From the NCBI GenBank assembly GCA_015654965.1, contig JAATGD010000116.1:1-12459 (forward strand): a stretch of 12,459 nucleotides of DNA, read 5' to 3'. The notes beneath the pieces were generated by a model, which saw only the letters and a list, made by a program, of their open reading frames with translations, was not told the origin of the DNA and searched no databases. How positions within the stretch are numbered: position 1 is the stretch's first letter; each line of letters begins with the position of its first letter. The position numbers were made by a program, and so were the translations under genes. Positions 7,032 to 12,459 of the stretch are shown here, piece by piece. The DNA is from Hyphomicrobiales bacterium (GTDB taxonomy: Bacteria > Pseudomonadota > Alphaproteobacteria > Rhizobiales > Rhizobiaceae).

Positions 7032-8173
7032 CAGTTTGCGCCAGTAGCCTTCAGATCAAGCCAATAACCGGGCTGATATGGGATCGGCAAAAACCGCTGA
7101 TGGAAATCCCTGAATGTCTGTTCGGGATCAAGATCGGCGAACAGATCCGGGTGAAACCACCTGGCCAGTTGCTGAACCGCGACAAACTGATAGGGGCTTG
7201 TATAGAACTGATGCCAGATGGCATGGACATTCCCGTTCTTGAACGCTTTCGTTCCGACAAAAGCAGGCTGCTCCATCAGGGCCTGTAGCGTTTTGCGGCT
7301 GTTTTCAGCGCTTGTTGCCGCGCCCGGGCCGACATTGACGAAAGCGCCCATATCCTTGCTATTGGACCAGTTGGCGCCTGTTGCGACGACAATATCAGGA
7401 TTTGAATCCACGACCTGTTCGGGATTGATGGTTCCGGTATAGCCGGGCAGGAAATCGGAACCGAGGTTATGGCCGCCTGCCAGTTCCGTCATCAGACCGA
7501 AATTATCCGGGCCAAATGTTCCGCAGCAGTCGCCAAAACCGGGTGCGCGATACATGAACACATTCGGCTTTGCAGGATTGGCGGCCTTTATCTTGTCCGT
7601 GACGCGTGCGAGCTGCTCTTTCCAGAAGGCTGCCACCTCTCCTGCCTTCTTCTCGCTGTCGAGAACCTTGCCGAGAATGCCGAGGCTCGGCTCGGTATTG
7701 GCAAGAATATGTTCACGGAAGTCGATATAGACGAGCTTGATACCGATATCGGCAAGCTTTCCTTCCAGTCCCGATTCATCAGCCGCTGTCTTGCTGCCGA
7801 TGGATAGCAGCACCAGATCAGGGTTCAGATCGACAAGGGTTTCCGTCTGGAGCGTGCCATCCGCGATATTGCCCAGAAAAGGAATATCCTTCGCTTTGAG
7901 TAATTTTGCGACATAGGCGTTATAGCCGTCACCATCATTGTTTTTCAGATCATTACGCCAGCCAACGATCCGTGCGAAAGGATCACCTTGCACTACCGAC
8001 GCGATCGCATAAAGCATTCTGCCTTCGCCAAGAACCACCCTTTGCGCGGGCTTGTCGAAGTGGACCTTGCGCCCTGCAACGTCTGTGATATCAAACGATT
8101 GCGCGAAAGCTGCTCCAGACATGACAATCATTAGCCACATAATGATTGTCGCGCGGATCTTTAAAAAGGACAT
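7031..8173 (-). CDS. Periplasmic iron-siderophore binding protein (FecB/BtuF-type, Peripla_BP_2 fold)
   Basis: Periplasmic component of the importer, 380 residues. A signal peptide (MSFLKIRATIIMWLMIVMSG, cleavage near AAFA-QS, residue 24) precedes the typical opening FDITDVAGRKVHFDKPAQRVV. Further family features are GNIADGTLQTETLVDLNPDL followed by VLLS (N-lobe), a long linking helix with EKKAGEVAAFWKEQLARV, and the C-lobe pattern INPEQVVDSNPDIVVATGAN. The ATG at 8173 has AGGA about 10 bases upstream. The protein is somewhat longer than FepB/FhuD (about 300-340). It is the first gene of a coupled operon whose promoter region carries a perfect TGA-N9-TCA iron box, supporting iron-regulated ferric-siderophore uptake. 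No lipobox cysteine is seen, so it is a soluble periplasmic protein rather than a lipoprotein. Confidence 0.9.
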   Translation of the reverse strand: MSFLKIRATIIMWLMIVMSGAAFAQSFDITDVAGRKVHFDKPAQRVVLGEGRMLYAIASVVQGDPFARIVGWRNDLKNNDGDGYNAYVAKLLKAKDIPFLGNIADGTLQTETLVDLNPDLVLLSIGSKTAADESGLEGKLADIGIKLVYIDFREHILANTEPSLGILGKVLDSEKKAGEVAAFWKEQLARVTDKIKAANPAKPNVFMYRAPGFGDCCGTFGPDNFGLMTELAGGHNLGSDFLPGYTGTINPEQVVDSNPDIVVATGANWSNSKDMGAFVNVGPGAATSAENSRKTLQALMEQPAFVGTKAFKNGNVHAIWHQFYTSPYQFVAVQQLARWFHPDLFADLDPEQTFRDFHQRFLPIPYQPGYWLDLKATGAN

Positions 8174-8286
8174 GTTAGAATTTCCTGATGGTGGATAACC
8201 TCTCCTCGCATATAAAAGGTGACTAACGGAATCAAGTTATATGTTTTAGAGCGTTTCCAGCGTAAAAATTACAATAAGGCATCCCG
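8174..8286. promoter_or_regulatory. Divergent promoter region between siderophore ABC operon and methyltransferase gene
   Basis: A 113-bp intergenic region serving the binding-protein gene on the minus strand and the methyltransferase gene on the plus strand. For the minus direction the best promoter is -35 TTGATT (plus 8230-8235) and -10 TATGCG (plus 8207-8212), spaced exactly 17 bp and ending about 33 bp from the start codon. A plus-direction promoter is less clear; AT-rich sequence around 8236-8250 (TTATATGTTTTAGAG) could hold its -10. Confidence 0.5.
8220..8234. promoter_or_regulatory. Perfect TGA-N9-TCA iron-responsive operator (RirA-type IRO box)
   Basis: The plus strand reads TGA-CTAACGGAA-TCA. 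TGA-N9-TCA is the consensus described for the iron-responsive operator bound by RirA, the Rrf2-family Fe-S iron repressor of rhizobia and relatives. The box overlaps the candidate -35 hexamer and spacer of the siderophore ABC operon promoter, a placement suited to repression in iron-replete cells, and it could also act on the divergent methyltransferase gene. The match is seen directly; binding is inferred. Confidence 0.55.
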
Positions 8287-9069
8287 ATGCATTCTGATTA
8301 TTCCAATTACTCCATTCGTGACGAAATTCGTGACTTCTGGTCCGAACGGGCAGCGACCTTCGATCAAAGCGTTGGACATGAGATATTTTCAGATGCCGAA
8401 CGCAAGGGTTGGCAGCGCCTGATCCGCAAGCATCTTGGCGATGGCGAGGGTCGACGGGCACTCGACCTTGCATGCGGAACGGCTGTGATTTCGCACCTGA
8501 TAAATGATGTGGGATTCGATGTCACCGGACTGGACTGGTCGGAGGCGATGCTGGCACAGGCGCGTGCAAAAGCCATGGCACGCGGTACCAATATTCGTTT
8601 CATGCTGGGGGATGCCGAAAACACTCTGGAACCACGCGAGAGCTATGACGTCATCACGAATCGGCATCTCGTGTGGACCCTGGTTGATCCGGTTGCGGCT
8701 TTCGCTGAATGGTATTCCGTGTTGAAACCCGGCGGAAAGCTTCTCATCGTCGACGGCAATATGGGCAAAAGGACATGGGCAGGCAAACTGGAAAAGGCCT
8801 GGAACAGGTTGACCGGAAAAAACCAAACCAGCCACATGAAGCCTGAAATGGCCAACCGTTATCAGAATATTCGGTCCCGCGTTTATTTCTCCGACCAGAT
8901 GCCTGCCGAGGCGGTGGTAAAACTCTTACAGGACGCCGGATTCGTCGATATTGTCGTGGACCGCAACCTGCGCGATATCCACTGGGCGCAAGCGCGCAAG
9001 ATGACCTTCTTCCGAGGCCTCGACCGTATGGTGCAGGAGCGCTTTGCCATTTGCGCAAACAAACCCTGA
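8287..9069 (+). CDS. Class I SAM-dependent methyltransferase divergent from the siderophore ABC operon
   Basis: Predicted cytoplasmic methyltransferase of 260 residues with a Rossmann-type SAM-binding core. Motif I is ALDLACGTAVIS (58-69), with the acidic residue after strand beta-2 at D83 in TGLDWSEAM, GDAE at 108-111, and the post-motif LKPGGKLLIVDGN at 146-158. The N-terminal IRDFWSERAATFDQSVGHEI segment is a typical methyltransferase cap helix. The start ATG has AAGG seven bases upstream. The substrate is unknown. It is the only plus-strand gene in the window and shares its promoter region, including the RirA-type box, with the siderophore ABC operon, suggesting an iron-linked role. Possible substrates include a siderophore, its breakdown product, a metallophore or an unrelated small molecule; the sequence does not decide. 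A ubiquinone/menaquinone-type (UbiE) role is less likely because it lies alone among transport genes. Confidence 0.88.
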   Translation: MHSDYSNYSIRDEIRDFWSERAATFDQSVGHEIFSDAERKGWQRLIRKHLGDGEGRRALDLACGTAVISHLINDVGFDVTGLDWSEAMLAQARAKAMARGTNIRFMLGDAENTLEPRESYDVITNRHLVWTLVDPVAAFAEWYSVLKPGGKLLIVDGNMGKRTWAGKLEKAWNRLTGKNQTSHMKPEMANRYQNIRSRVYFSDQMPAEAVVKLLQDAGFVDIVVDRNLRDIHWAQARKMTFFRGLDRMVQERFAICANKP

Positions 9070-9216
9070 CGCGCTAGCACCAATGACGGTGGCGGCATAA
9101 TCGCGGCGGAAATCCACTTAGCATAGTGCCCCAAACTGTTCAGACAAACCGAGCCATCTCTGTTCCTTTGAACCCCGGGGTTTCAATGACACCGCCGATC
9201 TGTAATTCCGTGTCAG
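9070..9216. other. Convergent intergenic region between the two methyltransferase genes, with a palindrome
   Basis: This 147-bp gap lies between two converging 3' ends. It contains the perfect 12-bp palindrome AACCCCGGGGTT (9171-9182), flanked by TTG and TCAA so that a 7-8 bp hairpin with a one-base bulge can form on either strand, and a weaker TGACAC/GTGTCA pair (9187-9192 with 9210-9215). Neither is followed by a clear T-run, so a bidirectional terminator role is possible but not shown. No ORF worth calling is visible. Confidence 0.4.
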
Positions 9217-9852
9217 TCACCGGGACAATCCTTCTTTTTCCGCCAGTAATAAAATTCCGGCTTTGGGTGACTGTACGATTTCTTTCGGCTCAAGTCCGGC
9301 GGCCTGCGCCAATTCGCAGAGCATATCTCCGCTATAGAACTTCATAGATTGCGCCATACGGTTAAAATACCCGCGGATCTGTTCGCGCATATCCGGCGGA
9401 GTCGTTACAATAACAAGGACACCATCAGGCTTGAGGACGCGCGCCATCTCCCGCAAGGCTGCTTGTGGGGCGGGGAAAAAGAAAAAGGCGTTCAGGCAAT
9501 AGACCTTGTCAGCGATGCAATCTCCAACCGGTAATTCCGATGCATCAGCTTTAATGACCTGAAGACGTCCGGTTCTGACGGCATCGGCGTTCAGCCTCCG
9601 GGTGGCGTCGACCATCGCATCGCTATGATCGAATGCCGTGGCGCGGCAACCGCTCCTTAATGCGCGGCGTATGAAGACGCCTCCTCCGCAACCGACCTCG
9701 ATTATATGGTCCTCCTGCTTAGGCCACGCCCTCGAAAGAGCAAGATCGAAGCCGGGTTTATGCCCGATCGGAAAACGATATAGCAGGCGTCCCAGAAGCC
9801 CATGCGGACGACGGGCAATGCGATCTACCAGCCGCTCGGTGAAATCATTCAT
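9217..9852 (-). CDS. Class I SAM-dependent methyltransferase, last gene of the receptor-MFS operon
   Basis: Predicted cytoplasmic methyltransferase of 211 residues. SAM-binding motifs: IEVGCGGGVF (51-60), acidic D75 in TAFDHSDAM, KADASELPVGD (101-111), and LKPDGVLVIVTTPP (140-153); the unusual FFFFP (123-127) replaces the common motif around beta-4. Start choice: the ATG at 9852 is preceded by GGGAGGGG and overlaps the MFS stop by 8 bases; the frame is open 12 codons further upstream but inside the MFS gene. The overlap indicates translational coupling, so the enzyme is made with the siderophore importer. It belongs to a Methyltransf_11-like group and shows no close likeness to the methyltransferase at 8287-9069 beyond the common fold. 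The substrate is unknown. Modification or turnover of the imported siderophore is a reasonable guess from context only. Confidence 0.87.
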   Translation of the reverse strand: MNDFTERLVDRIARRPHGLLGRLLYRFPIGHKPGFDLALSRAWPKQEDHIIEVGCGGGVFIRRALRSGCRATAFDHSDAMVDATRRLNADAVRTGRLQVIKADASELPVGDCIADKVYCLNAFFFFPAPQAALREMARVLKPDGVLVIVTTPPDMREQIRGYFNRMAQSMKFYSGDMLCELAQAAGLEPKEIVQSPKAGILLLAEKEGLSR

Positions 9853-11143
9853 TTCGCGCCCCTCCCGGAATTTCGTCCTTACCCACAAGCGTGAGAGTGG
9901 AGGACGGAAGAACGCGCTTCACGATCCGGGCAACCGCAACAATGAGCAGGCATCCGACTGCAACCAGCAGGAACATCGAACTATAGCCGATGGAAGCGGC
10001 AAGCCAGACAACGACGCCCGCAAGTAACATTTCGCCAGTGACATTGATGCTTTGCAGCAAGGTCACATCGGTTCCTGCCTGCTTTCCCGCACCACCAAAG
10101 GCCATGACCAGCGTTGCGGCGCAAACCGCGATGATGCCGCTGCCGACATTGAGCAATATGGTCGCGGCGACCACACCGGGCCAATCGACCGGAATGGCAT
10201 GGAGAGCCAGCAGCCCCCACGCGGCGAACCCCAGCATAACCACGACAACACCGGCGGTCAGTCCGCCCCAGAGCTTATTTGCCGCAAGCCTGCTGCCGAG
10301 CGGACTGCCGATAAAAATCAGCACCAGACCGCCGAGAGTGGCGACAAGTCCCGCATCACGGTTTGTCCAGCCCATATCGACGAGAAAGAGTTTTGTCACG
10401 CTCGCGCCACCAGCATGCGCGCCGCCATAAAGGAAAGCCAGCAGCAGTAATGGCCAGATGCCCTGCCGCCGGAAGCAATCCCAAAGCCGCGCCTTTGCGT
10501 GTCCGACATGAGCCGCCTGTAAAGCGTCCTCCTTCCACGCAAGTGCGAGAAGAATGGTCCCAAACGGTATCAACGACAGGAGTAGCAACAGATTTCGCTG
10601 GCCGAGCGCATCGATGAAAAGCAGCGCGCCACCGCCACCAACCATGAAGCCTGCCATCATGCCCGCAATCTGCAGCGCATTCGCCCGGCTCAGGGCACCG
10701 GCACGCAGACGTTCAGCGGCAAGACCATCGGTTGCGGTATCCTGCGTAGCGCTCGCGCACATGCCGACTGCCATGATAACAATCATAAGAAGGGCATTGC
10801 TCGAAACCGCAGGAATAAAAGCAAGCGAGATCATCGATAGCAGAAGAACCGCCTGCATCGGAATGATCCAGCTGCGGCGACGCCCTAACCGGATGCTCCA
10901 GTGGTTATCGACAAGCGGCGCCCAGAATATTTTGAGTATCCATGGAAGACCGGCCAGAGGAATGAATGCCAATATCTCAAGCGGGACACCATTCTGGCGC
11001 ATGATGACAGGCAGGGCTTCCATTGCGAGGCCCATCGGCAAGCCTTGCGAAAAATAGAGCGCACCGATCAGAACCATGAGCAGCCTATCGTCACGCGATC
11101 GCGACACGGTGGCGATGGGAGAGTTGAAATGAACGTCCGTCAT
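9845..11143 (-). CDS. MFS siderophore importer (RhtX/FptX family, AmpG-like fold)
   Basis: Inner-membrane major-facilitator protein of about 432 residues with around 12 hydrophobic segments. The N-terminal region (LYFSQGLPMGLAMEALPVIM, then GLPWILKIFWAPLVDNH) and the loop TQDTATDGLAAERL are characteristic of the RhtX/FptX siderophore transporters, single-protein importers known for rhizobactin 1021 and pyochelin, and of the related AmpG permeases. Start choice: the ATG at 11143, five bases after the receptor stop, with GGTAGG just upstream; a GTG start at 11155 inside the receptor gene is possible but poorer. Role: carries the ferric siderophore delivered by the receptor encoded upstream across the inner membrane without an ABC transporter. 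AmpG-type muropeptide import is the main alternative, and the co-transcribed TonB receptor argues against it. The gene ends with an 8-base overlap into the methyltransferase gene. Confidence 0.88.
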   Translation of the reverse strand: MTDVHFNSPIATVSRSRDDRLLMVLIGALYFSQGLPMGLAMEALPVIMRQNGVPLEILAFIPLAGLPWILKIFWAPLVDNHWSIRLGRRRSWIIPMQAVLLLSMISLAFIPAVSSNALLMIVIMAVGMCASATQDTATDGLAAERLRAGALSRANALQIAGMMAGFMVGGGGALLFIDALGQRNLLLLLSLIPFGTILLALAWKEDALQAAHVGHAKARLWDCFRRQGIWPLLLLAFLYGGAHAGGASVTKLFLVDMGWTNRDAGLVATLGGLVLIFIGSPLGSRLAANKLWGGLTAGVVVVMLGFAAWGLLALHAIPVDWPGVVAATILLNVGSGIIAVCAATLVMAFGGAGKQAGTDVTLLQSINVTGEMLLAGVVVWLAASIGYSSMFLLVAVGCLLIVAVARIVKRVLPSSTLTLVGKDEIPGGARNE

Positions 11144-11148
11144 GCTGC

Positions 11149-12459
11149 CTACCACTTCGCTGCCAGCGTCAGCCCGTAGGATCGTCCCTGTGCGGCGACA
11201 CCCATATCGGTTCCCGAATAGCTGAAATAGTTCTTGAGATAGGTTTCATCGGTGAGGTTCTTGCCCCACAGCGTCGCGCTCCACCAGTCCTTCGCAATAC
11301 CTATATGCGCATCGACAATATGCGTGGGCTTCTGGCGATAACTGTTGTTAGAGGTGAACGAATAGGAGCTTCGATAGGCATAATCGATCCCGGTATTGAG
11401 CAGCCAGCCATTCTGGAACTCATGTTTCCAGCGTGCACCGGCATTAAAACTATGTTCGGGGGCGAAAGGCAGGGGATTGCCAGAATAATTTTGTCCCACC
11501 ACCTCATCGACGAAGTCGTCATATTTGGCGTGTGTGTAGCCATAGCCACCCGACACCGACAGGGCGTCAGTGACTGTCCATGTACCTTCGACTTCAAAGC
11601 CCTTTGACGTTGCCGCTGCCGCATTTCGATAAACGCGGGTGAAAGGCGTCGTGTAGATGACGGCCTGCTGGTCCTTCCAGTCGATATAGAAGGCAGCGGC
11701 CGACAGTGTCACACGGCCATCGAGCACGGTTGCCTTCGCGCCGACCTCATAGCTCGTCGTGGTTTCAGGATCATAGCTGTTGGCGGAACCGTCCGCCTCG
11801 ATATAGGGGCTGATGCCACCGGCCTTATAGCCACGACTGATTTTCGCATAGGCGATATTGCCTTCGGAAAAATGCCATGTCGCACTGGCCTCCGGTGAAA
11901 AATTGGTGAAGGAGACATCCCCTTCGGCATAACCGGGATAGCCGAACATATATGTGCCGCTCGGCGAACTGATTTCCGAACTGGTGCGCTTGCTGTCATG
12001 GGTCAGCCGTGCGCCCGCCGAAAGCTCCAGTTGTGGCAGGACATAATAAGCCACTTCGCCAAAGGCGGAGTAGGTATCGGCGCTTTGCTCGAAGACATCA
12101 CGGCTCAACTGATCACGTGGCAGCGAGGCAAGGTCGAAATATTGCGTGCCGTCGAATTTTTCATGCATGTAAAAAAGCCCGCCGGTCCAGCGCAAAGGCC
12201 CGTCATCATTCGACGACAGCCGTAGCTCCTGACTGAACTGGCGTTGCTTTTCCACCTGTCCCTGAACGATATACGGCGTGGGCGTAAACTCGCCGTCGAG
12301 AAATTGTGAGAAATCATGCCCGCGCACCGCAGTAATCGAGGTCAGTTCAACCCCGCCGAAATCATGATCGACGCGCGCGGATATGCCGCCGGATTTGACA
12401 TCGTTTTCCGGGTCGAAATCATGATCCGCCTTGCGATCGTAGGCCAGATCGAGCGGCGC
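11149..12459 (-). CDS. TonB-dependent siderophore receptor (FyuA/RhtA/FptA-like), C-terminal part
   Basis: The last 436 residues of an outer-membrane TonB-dependent receptor; the frame is open to the right window edge, so the signal peptide, TonB box and plug lie outside. Barrel features of the family are plain: FSQELRLSSNDDGPLRWTGG leading into LFYMHE, AFGEVAYYVLPQLELSAGAR, SPEASATWHFSEGNIAYAKI followed by SRGYKAGG, YEVGAKATVLDGRVTLSAAA, NAGARWKHEFQNGWLLNTGI, and a terminal beta strand GRSYGLTLAAKW ending in tryptophan, an accepted C-terminal aromatic for BAM-dependent insertion. It differs clearly from the receptor at 2903-4990, so the two should recognise different ligands. FyuA/RhtA-type receptors take up yersiniabactin or rhizobactin-type siderophores; together with the RhtX/FptX-like gene five bases downstream this suggests a comparable xenosiderophore or endogenous siderophore. 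The ligand is inference. Confidence 0.92.
   Translation of the reverse strand, partial: APLDLAYDRKADHDFDPENDVKSGGISARVDHDFGGVELTSITAVRGHDFSQFLDGEFTPTPYIVQGQVEKQRQFSQELRLSSNDDGPLRWTGGLFYMHEKFDGTQYFDLASLPRDQLSRDVFEQSADTYSAFGEVAYYVLPQLELSAGARLTHDSKRTSSEISSPSGTYMFGYPGYAEGDVSFTNFSPEASATWHFSEGNIAYAKISRGYKAGGISPYIEADGSANSYDPETTTSYEVGAKATVLDGRVTLSAAAFYIDWKDQQAVIYTTPFTRVYRNAAAATSKGFEVEGTWTVTDALSVSGGYGYTHAKYDDFVDEVVGQNYSGNPLPFAPEHSFNAGARWKHEFQNGWLLNTGIDYAYRSSYSFTSNNSYRQKPTHIVDAHIGIAKDWWSATLWGKNLTDETYLKNYFSYSGTDMGVAAQGRSYGLTLAAKW

Noticed and set aside
8287..9852. Metallophore (opine/nicotianamine-like) biosynthesis by the two methyltransferases
   Set aside because: No nicotianamine synthase-like or opine dehydrogenase gene is present, and the MFS protein is of importer type rather than an exporter.
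1..12459. CRISPR arrays, tRNA/rRNA genes, insertion sequences
   Set aside because: No regular repeat-spacer pattern, tRNA-like cloverleaf or transposase was seen in the intergenic stretches.

Overview
The window is a dense iron-acquisition region from an alphaproteobacterium, most likely of the Hyphomicrobiales (Brucella/Ochrobactrum-like). The reasons are a moderately high G+C coding style, the families present (an FbpAB-type ferric iron transporter, a FecBCD-type siderophore transporter, an RhtX/FptX-type siderophore importer), and a perfect TGA-N9-TCA box of the kind bound by the rhizobial iron regulator RirA in a promoter. The taxonomic call is inference; no rRNA or other marker gene is present.

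Layout, left to right. (1) 1-2588, minus strand: a ferric-iron ABC system. The periplasmic binding protein (1563-2588) comes first, followed after a strong intercistronic stem-loop by the inner-membrane permease (1-1424), which runs off the left edge and seems to carry a one-base frameshift near position 92. Its ATPase is presumably outside the window. (2) 2903-8173, minus strand: a siderophore system made of a TonB-dependent outer-membrane receptor (2903-4990) and, upstream of it, a tightly overlapping operon of binding protein (7031-8173), FecCD-type permease (5961-7031) and ATPase (5215-5967). (3) 8287-9069, plus strand: a SAM-dependent methyltransferase transcribed divergently from the binding protein, sharing a 113-bp intergenic region that contains the RirA-type box. 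(4) 9217-12459, minus strand: a second uptake operon with a FyuA/RhtA-like TonB-dependent receptor (partial, off the right edge), an RhtX/FptX-type MFS importer and a second, unrelated-looking SAM-dependent methyltransferase; the latter two overlap by 8 bases. Its 3' end converges on the first methyltransferase.

How it fits together: receptor 2903-4990 would carry a ferric siderophore across the outer membrane, and binding protein/permease/ATPase across the periplasm and inner membrane. Receptor 11149-12459 plus the single-protein MFS importer would do the same for a different ligand without an ABC transporter. The FbpAB-like system would import free ferric iron or a simple chelate. No siderophore biosynthesis genes are visible. 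The least explained components are the two methyltransferases, each placed in close regulatory or translational association with a different siderophore importer.
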